Source: Tridacna crocea
Lineage: Eukaryota; Mollusca; Bivalvia; Cardiida; Cardiidae
Length of the DNA stretch: 64,000 nucleotides
NCBI GenBank assembly: GCA_943736015.1
Contig: OX031065.1
Span: 21,652,427-21,716,426 of the forward strand
Direction: 5' to 3'
Numbering within the stretch: position 1 is the first letter of the stretch; each line of letters opens with the position of its first letter. The position numbers were made by a program, and so were the translations under genes. The notes beneath the pieces are model-generated. The model did no database searches. It was not told the origin of the DNA and saw only the letters and a program-made list of their open reading frames with translations. Positions 1 to 10,550 of this stretch are shown here, piece by piece.

Positions 1-165
1 CTCAACAGCAAAAATACATATATATATCAAAACCAAAGTCCGTTGAGCCAGGTGGACATTCCAGCTCAACCGCCAGCTCAACAGTAAAAATATTTATACA
101 TATTCCAGCTCAACGGCCAGCTCAATGGCAAAAATACATATATATGTCAAAATTAAAGTCCGTTC
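1..165 (+). repeat. Minisatellite M, block 1 (runs off window start)
   Basis: About two units of a 75-78 bp tandem repeat. Each unit carries GTTGAGCCAG, a CATTCCAGCTCAAC segment, a second CCAGCTCAAC, then an A-rich spacer with ATATATGTCAAAA. The array begins before the window, so its true length is unknown. It is the same family and orientation as the block at 3300-4913. Confidence 0.85.
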
Positions 166-1007
166 AGCTATACATGACCTTACTATCAACACAATATAAA
201 AATGGCAGCATTGATCGAGATCAAAATCAAGATTATGCGCCAAGCTATACGTTTTGCGCGTATCACCAACGTGCCTGTGACGTTAGTTTCAAGTGACGTC
301 AGTTTTCACTGAATTGGGGCTTTCAGAAGGGAAATTCTACTTCGTCAGCGTACTCAAATTTTTAAACAAAAAAAAAGGTAAAATGCAAAATTCTCTTAAC
401 AAACGTTGAAATGGTAAAACTTTGCAGTATTATAAATTCGTTATACGGTTAGGTGACAGGGGACGTGGAGGCTTGTTCACGGCTGTAGTGAATCATATGC
501 GAACTTTCCAAGTCCCCTGCCGCTTGACCGTACAACTAATAAAGCACACAAAAAACTCGAAAACTTTTTGTGCAAAATCAAGTGTATATGGCAATATAAA
601 GCACACGAAATGGAAATTCTAGGCATCTACTTATCATGCTCTAAAGGTTGCAAGGTGACTAGCAGATACGAGATATGTCTGTAATGAATAATAGAAGTAA
701 CTAAAAAGATAAAACGCATACAAGATAGCATGTAGACAAGCAAGGACCAAAATAAAATGCCTAAAACAAACATGAAAAAAAAAAACTCGCTATAGACACA
801 GAAGATCCCATGTACATTTAGATATTTAGAAAAATATTAGGAGGAGACCAACAGCGTGTACTGAATAGAATTAGAATTAGTGATAAAGCAATAGAAATGC
901 TTGGATACAAGACAAGACACTAGTACTAGTAAGCAAACCATTATTCCCATTGGTGTTAGTTTCGAGCTTCATAATTACTGGAAAACTCTGAAATAGAAGA
1001 GGATATT
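166..1007. other. Unassigned AT-rich stretch
   Basis: No coding frame or repeat family recognised. A palindromic TGACGTCA (a CRE/ATF-type site) lies at 294-301, with a related TGACGT nearby at 277-282. Without a promoter beside it this may be chance. Confidence 0.4.
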
Positions 1008-1372
1008 TGTTTATTTCAGTGAAAGATCGAAATTGATTTCGTCGAGTGAACATCATTGGTGATATTTAGTGGCGCAGCCATGAGAGATGATTTTACTGAT
1101 GTTGTTAACCCTTTGGCTGCTTATCGCGTCTCGCTGACCTTTTGCGGACAATGTAGATCAAGATCAGGCTGCACAGAACGTGCAGTCTGATCTTGGATCT
1201 ACACTGTCCGTTAAGGAGATATTATTCCCTAAAACATAACCTTGAAATAACAATATTTGGGTTATCACCATTTAATTGAAAATTTCCTTTTAGTTCTATA
1301 GCAGGATAAGAGTTAACAAGATGAAATCAATTTCAATCTGGCACTGAAATGAATAAATATCCTCTGTTTTTA
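1008..1372. mobile_element. Family F hairpin MITE, split by a C element
   Basis: The outer parts are inverted. GAGGATATTTGTTTATTTCA on the left pairs with TGAATAAATATCCTC on the right, and GAAATTGATTTCGTCGAG pairs with the GATGAAATCAATTTC segment near 1322. The sequence resumes after an inserted family C element (1105-1316). The uninterrupted relative at 40110-40275 shows what the empty site looks like. Confidence 0.75.
1105..1316 (+). mobile_element. Family C MITE copy 1, nested in F
   Basis: Starts TTAACCCTTTGGCTGC and ends AAGAGTTAA. The middle is a long hairpin whose arms read AGATCAAGATCAGGCTGCAC and GTGCAGTCTGATCTTGGATC. It sits inside family F with TTAA at both borders, as expected of a piggyBac-type target duplication. 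No transposase is encoded. Confidence 0.85.
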
Positions 1373-2633
1373 CTTTATGCTTCTAACTCCTTGTTTGTCA
1401 GGATTTTCATCAAAATCCAGCACAGTTGTTTTCGGTATTTCCCCGTTGTGTATCCACTCCACATAACAACGCATTATAACATAAGCTAAATAGATGTAGG
1501 GTAAATGCACGCGAATTACGCCATATTTCCGCCTTGTTGAATGACATGCCCTGTTTACTCAGGTCACAAGTGAACGGAAACTTCTTTTTTCCGCCTTCAA
1601 GTGTAGAATTAGAAAACATAAAATCAGTATTTTTCACCGGACATAACCATGAAATATCAAACCATATTTCACTATCATTTATTGATAACCAAACGAAAGA
1701 AATGAAATAAAATTGTGAAATGATCGTAAACAGAGATCATGCAACCCAGAAAAACTCCTCAATGTACATAGGAGTTATTAAATCTCCTGGAAAACTGTAC
1801 AAAGACTGAAAATCTCCTCGTAAGTTTGTGCTCTTCCTCATGCACTTATCCAGAAAACTGAGCATAATGTGTATGTAAAGAAAATCACTATGCTCCAGCA
1901 ATTTGTCTGTTGGCCGTGTAGGATCATGGGTAAAAAGCCATTGGTACTAACATTGAAAAAAATGCCCTGACCAGTCGGATATTCATCTATCCAATTCACA
2001 GACCAGAAAAATATTAAATCAAGGGACAAATGATACGAAGTTAATGCCAAAATTTCATTAAATTTCTAAATCTAAAAGATCAGGGGTCAATTATGTGACA
2101 CAAAAGGAGTATCATAACAATACAAATGCTGGGTATGTTTATATCATTCAATGATTTTTTTAATAAAATATGCGGTTAGATGTTTTTGCCGCTGTTGACA
2201 AAATGGATTGGTCGATGATTTCACATCTGAATTGCAAATTAACCGATTGCGTTCACATTGTCTCTTTAAAACTGATAGGCTGCAATAGCTTGAGGCACAA
2301 TTTCGTATCAACAGAAGTTCGGTTTGATCTGAATTTATAGTTCACATTGACGTCATCTTTTTCAGTGCCATTCCTTATATTGAACTTGATCTATCTAGAT
2401 CGATTTGCATTGAAAAAAAGGCAAAAGGTTTTATTTCAAATCTGATTTCTGAGACTTGTAGTAATAAAAATGTGGAACTTCTATTCAAACCAATGCCATT
2501 GTTCATTCCTAATTAAATTTGAAACTTACAGAGGAAACGGAGTAGGCGCCTTCACAATTTAAGTCGTTCATTGTTCAAACTAGTTAGACGTTTGAAATGT
2601 TAAGCTTTAGCGAAAAGAAACATACCATTCGTC
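1373..2633. other. Unassigned stretch
   Basis: AT-rich, with short unrelated open frames on both strands only. No repeat family, tRNA-like promoter or conserved-looking block was noticed. Confidence 0.4.
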
Positions 2634-2861
2634 CATGGGCAAGTGGTTAAAGCGCATGAAAGAGGAAATGAATACTTTGTTTTAGCATTTCAAGATCATA
2701 ACCTATGATACCATATAAATCGACCATACAACTGTTATGTGATTATACTTATACTGTAAGAGAATCGGCAACATTGGTCCGCTGGACGTGTCATCATAAT
2801 GTGGTACTGCATAAATAATTTTGTAGCTTTTTGAGAATATTCTATTAACCACTTGCCCATG
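2634..2861. repeat. Inverted repeat with 17 bp perfect arms
   Basis: CATGGGCAAGTGGTTAA at 2634-2650 is repeated in inverse at 2845-2861. The arm resembles a tRNA Leu/Ser A box (GGCAAGTGGTTAA), so the structure may be two tRNA-derived heads facing each other or a small foldback element. The 194 bp between the arms shows no other structure. Confidence 0.5.
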
Positions 2862-3299
2862 TATCATGTCTTTAAAAATGTTTGTAGTTAAAACAAAATT
2901 AAATTATTGTATCAAGACATGAAGCAAAATATCACTTTTTCTTTTTCAAGTATAGACATTCATTCTTGGTCAACTGGATGATGTAGCGAAATGATCTCGA
3001 AAATATCTTCAGGAGATTATCGATATAATTCGATACCGTGGTTAGCCATGATCTTAAAAGTAAATATACCGGGTCACTTTCCAGAATGCGATTACAGTTT
3101 CATAGTTTAGTAAAATACTGATTCCAGGAATGTGGGTGTAAATGCTACTTGTTGTTTGTGTGTACTCGTATGTTGAAAATGCATGGACATTTGAGCAGCG
3201 TCCTGGGAAAATTGGATTTAATGTATCTTCGTAATGCATTGTACTTAGTGTTTCATTACATAAAGTGTATCCGTTTTTTCCAAAAAACTTTCTTTTCGT
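2862..3299. other. Unassigned stretch left of minisatellite M
   Basis: No repeat or gene recognised. Open frames on both strands run into the minisatellite and are not convincing. The last bases, around 3301-3320 (CCTCTGATGCATGTGA), match the body of the SINE at 37991-38190, so a SINE scrap may abut the array. Confidence 0.4.
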
Positions 3300-4913
3300 C
3301 TCTAACCTCTGATGCATGTGAAAAAAGTAGCAAAAATACATATATATGTCAAAATCAAAGTCCGTTGAACCAGCTCGACATTCCAACTCAACCACCAGCT
3401 CAACAGTAAAAATACTTGTACATATGTTTCGATCAATGTTCTCCGTTTAGCCAACTCAACATTTTAGCTCAACAACCAGCTCATCAGTAAAGATACTTAT
3501 ACATTTGTTTCGATCAACGTCCGTTGAGCCAGCTTAACGGCCTGCAAAACTGAAAAAATACTAGATTCATGTCTGTTGAGCCAGCTCGACATTCCAGCTC
3601 TACCGCTAGCTCAACAGTAAAACTACTTATACAGATGTTTCGATCAATGTCCGCTGAGCCATCTCGACATTCCAGCTCAATCACCAACTCAACAGTGAAA
3701 ATACTTATACATATGTTTCGATCAATGTTCCTTGAGCGAGCTCGACATTCCAGCTCAACCACCAGGTCAACAGCAAAAATAAATGTATATGTCAAAATCA
3801 AAGTCCTTTGAACTCAATCACCAGCTCAAAAGTAAAAATTCTTATACTTATGTTTCGATCAATGTTCGTTGAGCCAGCTCGACATTCCAGTTCAACTACC
3901 AGCTCAACAGTAGAAATACTTACACATATGTTTCGATCAATATCCGTTGAGTCAGCTCAACATTCCAGCTCAACAGCCAGCTCAACTGCAAAAATACTTA
4001 AAATAGATATAGATGTCAAAATCAAAGTCCGTTGAGCTAGCACGAGATTCCATCTCAATGGCCAGGTCAACAGTAAAAAAATGTATATGTCAAAATCCAA
4101 GTCCGTTGAGCCAGCTCGACATTCCAGCTCAACAGCCAGCTCAACAGTAAAGATACTTATATATATGTTTCGATCAATGTACGTTTAGCCAGCTCGACAT
4201 TCCAGCTCAACGGCCAGCTCAACAGCAAAAATACATAATGTAATCCAAAATCAAAGTCCGTTGAGCCAGGTGGACATTCCAGCTCAAATGCCAGCTCAAC
4301 AGTAACAAGACGTAAACATATGCTTCGATCAATGTTTCGATCAATGTCCGTTGAGCCAGCTTGACATTCCAGGTCAAAGGCCAGCTCAACAAGAAAAAAT
4401 ACATATACATATCAAAATTAAAGTCCGTTGAGCCAGCTCGACATTCCAGCTCAACTGCCAGCTCAACAGTAAAATACGTATATATTTCCATCAATATCCG
4501 TAGAGCCAGCTCGATACTCCAGCTCAACAGCCAGCTCAACAGCAAAAATACATATATATTTATGTCAAAATCTAAGTCCGTTGATCCAGCTCAACATTCC
4601 AGCTCAACTGCCAGCTTAACAGTACGATTGCTTATACATATTCTTCGATCAATGGCCGTTAAACCAAGTCGACATTCCAACTCAACGGCCAGCTCAACAG
4701 CAAAAATACATATATGTCAAAATCAAAGTCCATTGGGCCAGCTCGAAACACCAGCCCAAGAGCAAAACTACTACATCAATGTCCGTTGAGCCAGCTCGAC
4801 ATACCAGGTCAACCGTCAGCTCAACAGTTCAAATACTACTTCCATATGTTTCGATCAATGTCCATTGAGCCAGCTCGACATTCCAGCTCAACGGTTAGCT
4901 AAATTATTAGCCA
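3300..4913 (+). repeat. Minisatellite M, block 2 (about 20 units)
   Basis: Tandem units of about 75-78 bp built around GTTGAGCCAGCTCGACATTC. Two unit types alternate irregularly. One has the spacer ATATGTCAAAATCAAAG, the other CATATGTTTCGATCAATG. Many units of the second type are 78 bp, a multiple of three, so open frames of 75-142 codons run through the array on both strands. They encode a 26-residue repeat such as VELAVELECRAGSTD. I regard these frames as by-products of unit length. Confidence 0.9.
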
Positions 4914-5070
4914 GGATCTTGAAAAAGGCTTAAAAAAAGGTCGAATTTCACATTTTTCTGAAGGGCTGACTTTTATTTTACAAAATGTTGAAACTATTTT
5001 TCAACTGAAGTCATCCATTTTACAGAAAATTTGGTGTTTTCTGTACCGGTCGTATATGCATATAACTATC

Positions 5071-5167
5071 TCAAATCACTGCGCTTTCCTTCTACCTTCA
5101 AACAAAATCATGTCAAGATTCTTGCCATGAATTTGTTTACAGGTAGAAGGAAAGTACGGCGATTTGA
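5071..5167. repeat. Imperfect hairpin, about 27 bp arms
   Basis: A left arm at 5071-5097 containing CTTTCCTTCTACCT pairs with AGGTAGAAGGAAAG at 5141-5154 and TCAAATC pairs with GATTTGA. A short mismatch lies between the two paired blocks and the loop is about 43 bp. It may be the core of a decayed foldback element. Confidence 0.6.
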
Positions 5168-5309
5168 AGAATTTATATCCATGCGTTACAAATAAATTAT
5201 TTTTGTTAACATGGTGTAGCATGTGGCGATTGATGACGTACTATTTACGTCGTTTTCTCCAACGTTCTTTACGACGCCATAGGGTACCTTTCATCCGATT
5301 AGTGCTCAT

Positions 5310-5412
5310 TGCTTGTGGAGCCAGCTCGACATTGTAGCCAAACACTGCAGTTGCGTCACATTGCTTGTGGAGGTAGCTCGACATTCCAGCTTTATGACAA
5401 ACTCAACAAGCC
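5310..5412 (+). repeat. Two degenerate minisatellite M units
   Basis: GTGGAGCCAGCTCGACATT at about 5315 and GAGGTAGCTCGACATTCCAG at about 5370 are the core of the M unit, without the second half. They lie between the two oppositely oriented M blocks and look like outliers of the same array. Confidence 0.6.
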
Positions 5413-5527
5413 TTAGCTAGCTTGATAGTAAGGCCCTTATCATGCTCTATGATGTAAACAAGACCACTGCAAGTGGGTGCTACCCTCAGCTGCAGGTGCT
5501 GGATAATGAAAAAAAAAAAAAGATTAA

Positions 5528-5892
5528 AAAGGGGCATAATTCTGGCAAAATGCATTTAGCGTTATCTCCCTTGTTAGTATGGAATGCTCTGTTGATAGTG
5601 AACCTATATTCCTAGTTTCAAGTAAATAATCTTCAGAAATAAGTGAGATATGATCAAGGTTAAAGTTTGTCATGCCAAGAGTGGAGTTTTAAGCCGTTTT
5701 GAACAATCTTTCAATAATATCTCGGCAAAGTTCACTTACCAATGTGCCTCCTGTACTATGTAACTTAAACAGCATTGAAGTTACCAGAAAATGTTAAGTT
5801 AGCAGGGGAAGTTTTCAGCAGAAAGACGGACACAGGGACATACAGGACATCGGTAAAATAATATGCCCCGATCTTTCAATACGAGGGGCATA
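5528..5892 (+). repeat. Interspersed repeat ending in a GGGGCATA hairpin
   Basis: Begins AAAAGGGGCATAATTCTGGC and ends with TATGCCCC, a short loop and GGGGCATA (5863-5892), an 8 bp stem. The GACGGACACAGGGACATACA region just before the hairpin is typical, in my recollection, of a common molluscan interspersed repeat. No coding content; the mechanism of spread is not evident. Confidence 0.6.
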
Positions 5893-6244
5893 GAAAATTA
5901 AAATTCTGCTTGGCATGAGTGTCAAACTGTTTTGTTTTGGTCCAGCTGAGATGCAGGCTTACTCGCCGTTGAAAAAATATTCCTATTCATTGAGGTAATC
6001 GCAAAAACTAATTTCAGTGGCATCACTGGTCTATGCTGCTCTTTGCGCTGACAAAAGTCTCCCCAAAACAAATTTATTCATGAATCATGCTATAATAGGT
6101 CACAATGTCATCTTGGGATAATGAAATACGCTTAAATTCATATATATAATCAGCATAAGTTAAATTTAAGCATACTTTTTTTTTAATTTTTGTATCACTA
6201 TGGTCTAATTGATAATCGACAAAGACCGTGAAACATAAGGAGTG
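5893..6244. other. Unassigned spacer between M units
   Basis: AT-rich. Nothing recognised beyond a T-run around 6177-6189. Confidence 0.4.
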
Positions 6245-6955
6245 GGTTTAATGAAGCTGTTGACCTGGCCATTGAGCTGGAATGTCGAACTGGCTCAACG
6301 GACATTGATCGAAACATAAATATAAGTATTTATAATGTTGAACTGGCCGTTGAGCTGGAATGTCGAGCTGGCTCAACGGACTTGGATTTTGACATATACA
6401 GTATATGTATTTTTGCTGTTGAGCAGGCGGTTGAGCTTGCTCAAAGTCCATTGATCGAAGCATATGTATCAGTATTTTTACTTTTGAGCTGGTGGTTGTG
6501 CCGGAATGTCGAGCAGGCTCAGCGGACTTTGATTTTGACAGATATATGTATTTTTACTGTTAAGCTTGCGGTTGTGCTAGAATATCGAGCTGGCTCAACG
6601 GACTTTGATTTTGACATATGTATTTTTGCTGTTGAGCTGGCTATCGAGCTGGGGTGTCGAGCTGGCTCAACAGACATTGATCGAAACATATGGAATGTCA
6701 AGCTGGCTTAACGGACTTAGATTTTGACAAATATGTATGTTTGCTGTTGAGCTGGTGGTTGAGCTGGAATATCGAGCTGGCTCAACGGACATTGATTGAA
6801 ACATATATGTATGTATTTTTGCTGTTGAGCTAGCGGTTGAGCTGGAATGTCGAGCTGGCTGAACGGATATGGATCTAGTATTTTGCTGTTGATCTTGCCG
6901 TGAGCTGGAATGTCGAGCTGGCTCAACAAGGCTGGTGTTGAGCTAAATGTCTATT
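6245..6955 (-). repeat. Minisatellite M, block 3, inverted (about 10 units)
   Basis: The same unit as the block at 3300-4913, read on the other strand (GTTGAGCTGGAATGTCGAGC). Some units are shortened, for example near 6690-6715. Blocks 2 and 3 therefore face each other across about 1.3 kb. Confidence 0.88.
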
Positions 6956-7345
6956 ACTGAGCGTTGAACCCACTTCACGGACCCCACAGGATAATTCTTA
7001 AAACATTTCTGCATATGACAACCTGCCGTCACTACCAGTAAATAGTACCTTGTTTTAATAACAAAACTCAATGCTAAGTAGGTGATTTACAAGACGACAT
7101 GCCAATTTAAAAAAAAAATCTAGGGTCCATTAATGTCAATATCGGTATCTTCACAGAGGAAGATGCTAAACAGAAAATAAAGTTGATATGCCTGAGCTCT
7201 CACAATTTATAGCCAAGAGAGCATGTTCTTGCTAAGATTCTTGAATATCTTTCTGATGAAACAACATAGCAGCAGTAGACATTTTGGGCTAAGTCTTACT
7301 TTGGAATTCGAATTATAATTTAGTTCAACTTCATATATTATAATT
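6956..7345. other. Unassigned spacer
   Basis: No gene or repeat recognised. Confidence 0.35.
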
Positions 7346-7597
7346 GGCCTACAACACGCTAAAAGGGACATTCGGACATTTGCGTAAAGTATCGTTTCAG
7401 ATCAGCCTGCGCCGGCTGATCCGAAACAACACTTTCCGTTTCTGTGTAATTTTCTGTTTTGCACAAGTCTACTGTAGCACAAAATCTGATGAAGTCGTAA
7501 AGTACCGTGTCGGATTAGCCTGCGCAGATTGCGCAGGATAATCCGAGACGACACTTTACGCAAATGTCCAAATGCCCCTTTTCGCGTGTTTCAAGCC
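7346..7597. mobile_element. Family D1 double-hairpin MITE, copy 1
   Basis: The ends are inverted: CAACACGCTAAAAGG on the left, CCTTTTCGCGTGTT on the right. Inside are two successive hairpins built on CAGCCTGCGC and TAGCCTGCGCAG, each framed by GTAAAGT and ACTTT motifs. Between them lies a linker with TGTCTACTGTAGCAC-like sequence. Same layout as 39318-39580. No coding capacity. Confidence 0.8.
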
Positions 7598-7647
7598 ATA
7601 TACTAATGGGAAAAAAAGCTGTCATTTCGAAAGGTGGTATTTTAAAT

Positions 7648-7905
7648 ATTTGAGCCTCGCTCTCGAAAATAAGGGAGTTCAATGTATCTCCGTGATACAA
7701 AAACGACATCACATGACTATCGATCCATTTTATCTACATTTTTTAACGACCGACTGATTCCGAGGTAAATTGGTCTTTGGAACTGCAAAAGACCAACCTA
7801 AAGCAAACAGTTTCGATTCATGTCAGCCTGCGCGGATAGCGCAAGCTGACACGAATCGATACTTTTTGCAGATGCAACCAACCCCCTTTTTCACGGAGAA
7901 CGGTT
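7648..7905 (-). mobile_element. Family D-prime MITE, copy 1
   Basis: Right half carries the hairpin with CAGCCTGCGCGGATAGCGCA, followed by TTTTTGCAGATGCA and a C-run then TTTTTCACGGAG. The left end (TGAGCCTCGCTCTCG) is a decayed inverse of that terminus. The hairpin therefore sits close to one end, unlike family D1. Confidence 0.65.
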
Positions 7906-8186
7906 TATTTTTATGTTCATAATACATTTTCCATGTTGTATCTCTAACCTTGATCATCTGTGCGGTAATAGTTTAAAACGTTTTTAATATACCCTGAGTT
8001 ACAAAAATGTATTGCGTTTGGCCGGAAGGCTAACTGGATCAGTACTGTATTATCATATTTAGTATTTTTGTATGTGAACGATAACAGCTGAGTAAGGCTT
8101 TATCCAAAATCACTTACCACATAATTGACTCGCTTACATTTGAGACGTGCTCCATGTAAAGGGAATTTAATATATATTCTTATGAA

Positions 8187-8359
8187 TAAGGTCCGTAACA
8201 AAGAAACAAATGAAAAAATGCATGGCAGAAATAAGGGACAGGATTCGAACCATAGAACGCCCGGACTAAAGGCCAACACCATAATCAATGAGCCAAAGAG
8301 ATATTAGGTGTTGTATGTAAATTGAGAGGAAGCCATGCATGAAAGAGTGGTCTCCCGCA
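8187..8359 (-). mobile_element. tRNA-derived SINE, copy 1
   Basis: On the minus strand a tRNA-like head shows an A-box match (TGGCTCATTGATTATGG) and a perfect B-box type motif (GGTTCGAATCC) at the usual spacing. A body with CTGCCATGCATTTTTTCATT follows, ending at TTACGGACC. The cloverleaf is not complete enough for a working tRNA. Confidence 0.75.
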
Positions 8360-8456
8360 ATACACATCCTCTTTTAAAAACTCATCATTTATTTATGACT
8401 CAAATGGGATCGTTAAGCTCAATGGCTTATGCCGGACGAGCCCCCATCTTACGATT

Positions 8457-8650
8457 AAGGTCCGTTACAAAGAAATGAACAAATGCATGGCAGAAATAAG
8501 GGGCCAGGCAGAATTCGAACCCTAGAACACCTAGACGAAAGTCCAATACCGTAACCTCTAAACCAAAGAGATATCTCCCCAGCGCAGTTGTTAGGTATCG
8601 TATTTAAACTGGGACGAAGGCATGCATGAAGGAGTGGTGTCCCGTAATAG
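8457..8650 (-). mobile_element. tRNA-derived SINE, copy 2
   Basis: Same head and body as the copy just to the left, including GGTTCGAATTCTGCC (B box with one change) and the TTCATGCATGCC segment at its 5' end. The two lie about 100 bp apart in the same orientation, so a local duplication is as likely as two insertions. The right edge directly touches a D-prime hairpin. Confidence 0.75.
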
Positions 8651-8878
8651 TCTGCGAAAAGTATCGAGTCAGGCTAGCCTGCACAGTCGGTGCAGACTGA
8701 CCTAGGTCGAAAGCCTGACATCAATTTTATGCTTGCAAAAAGACAGGGCTGCTTCATGATTTAGGCGTGCGCATGACAAAATTCATTTTTTCTATCAATA
8801 ATTAAGTGATGACTTGATTGGCATATTGATTATAAAGATACATGGAACCCCTCTTTTCACAGAGCGCCCCTCATTTAG
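8651..8878 (+). mobile_element. Family D-prime MITE, copy 2
   Basis: Begins with a decayed hairpin (AGTATCGAGTCAGG, TAGCCTGCACAG, GTGCAGACTGACC). It continues through ATGATTTAGGCGTGCGC and GTGATGACTTGATTGG, and ends ACCCCTCTTTTCACAGAGCG. Confidence 0.65.
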
Positions 8879-9261
8879 ATATCGTCTTCACCATTTCATC
8901 GTAAACAAAGACATAAGATCTTTTTATATACGTATCTACAAGACTAGTGTAGTAATGATTCCATAGAATGGACAGTTCTAATGACTTTAATTGTTCAGAA
9001 TAAATCTAACAGATAAACTTTCAATTGCACATTCCGTACCCGTATTTCTACGACAATAACCGTAAAAAATGGATGAAATATGTTTCTGGATAACAACCTG
9101 TTAAAATGTCTTAAATATAACCTTTGTTCGCCATCTTTTTCGCAATGACAAGTTCAGAGCCATCTCCGATTCTTGGCAGCGTCATGTTGCCTGCATATGT
9201 TGAAATGTCGGAATCATTTAAGGCGATACATCCAAATTTTGCAATTTCAAATGTATTTCTG
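8879..9261. other. Unassigned spacer
   Basis: No recognised feature. AT-rich. Confidence 0.35.
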
Positions 9262-9380
9262 GAAAAATATGTCCATATCGGACAGTGTAGATTAAAGATC
9301 AGACTGTACGCTCCGTGTAGTCTGATCTTGGTCTACACTATCCGAAAAAGGTCGGCGAGTCGCACTCAGCAGCCTATGGT
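9262..9380 (-). mobile_element. Family C MITE, copy 2 (left part decayed)
   Basis: Hairpin arms around AGATCAGACTGTACGCTCC and TGTAGTCTGATCTTGG, followed by AAAAGGTCGGCGAGTCGC, the inverse of the family's left end. The far end is not recognisable. Confidence 0.7.
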
Positions 9381-9753
9381 TTAATAATACAAGTTTCAGG
9401 TGACAAAGATGAATCCCGACAGCCTAAAATATTGTTTAAAAAAAAACACAAAGAAATTCGTTCAAGGTAGCTTTGAGCAGACTTTGCTAAATAATCAAGA
9501 CGTTTATTCCCTTTTATGAACAGACCATCAGTTATTTTTTCTTGTATGTGTGTATGTTAAATGCAAATAAATCATTTTGAAAATGATGATGAAAGTAATA
9601 ATACCTGATTTAATGCTCGATGACGTCAAAACTAATGGCAACCAGTAGGAGGCCTTGGTATTTCAAGCTTACGCTATCTGACGGTGACAGTTTAAATTAT
9701 CATTATATCTCAAGATGTAAAACTAGGCGCTTGCAGAGTGTGCTCATTGGATA

Positions 9754-10015
9754 TGTGACCCAACATGCAAAAAGGGACCATCTGGGAATTCTGCACATCA
9801 ATTAAATGAAAACAGATCAACGACACTGCACGTCAGTTTAAGTAGATAATTCAAAACTGATTGTATAAAAAGGTACAATGACCACTTTTCACACAGAAGA
9901 TGACATTAAAGCAAAAAGTGTCAACCCTGGTCAGCCTGCGCAATTCGCGCAGTCTGACCAGGGTTGACACTTTTCGCTGTTCCCAGAAGGTCCCTTTTGC
10001 GTAATGGGTCACATA
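9754..10015 (+). mobile_element. Family D3 MITE, copy 1 (complete)
   Basis: Termini are inverted: TGTGACCCAACATGCAAAAA on the left, GCGTAATGGGTCACA on the right, with TA on both flanks. The hairpin TCAACCCTGGTCAGCCTGCG / CGCAGTCTGACCAGGGTTGA lies toward the right end. The TA flanks suggest a Tc1/mariner-type target, which is inference. Confidence 0.8.
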
Positions 10016-10310
10016 TCTAACACGGCAACTCCGCTAATGTCATTGACAATGACGTTCCCTCCGACCCAATGAATGGATCGCAGACAGACCACGAGGTTGT
10101 TCACGTTTAAACTTTGTTTTCGAAACAATACGTCAGTGCAGTTGTAAAGGAGACAGGTAAGTGATAACATTAATTACATCCATTTACCATATCAAATTAG
10201 CTCTAGGTGTTTTATAAGCGATAAAAGGATTTATAGACTTGTAGTTCAATTTTATACTTTTATACATCAACATCTGTCTCTTCTATCTTGACAATTTAGG
10301 GCCGTAAACG

Positions 10311-10550
10311 AGCTTACTCTTTACAAAGATGACTAAATCTTTGATTGGTCCATTTTGGTAATACATGTAGTCGCAATATTGCAGTTGGCTGAAATGATTA
10401 TATACATCTCCGAAAGGATAGAAAACAAAAGAGAAGAAAGAAAAAAATGCTGGGTACCAGCATTTTCTCCTTTTCTGACAATGTTTTCACTAGGTTTTTT
10501 TTTTTTGCGAAAGTCATTAAAAAAAGTGTGGTTTGGCAGAGGGTAAACCA
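10311..10550 (+). mobile_element. Family A MITE, decayed copy 1
   Basis: Recognisable by TTACTCTTTAC at the left, the central AATGCTGGGTACCAGCATTT palindrome with TTCTCCTTTTCTGACAATG, and GTGGTTTGGCAGAGGGTAAA at the right. It is much diverged from the rest of the family. Confidence 0.7.

Noticed and set aside
294-301. TGACGTCA as a promoter element
   Set aside because: A single CRE-type octamer without a start site, TATA box or downstream gene is not enough to call a promoter.
3514-4789. Repeat-protein-like frames in the minisatellite
   Set aside because: They occur on both strands and follow from a 78 bp unit length; there is no start context, signal or end that suggests a gene.
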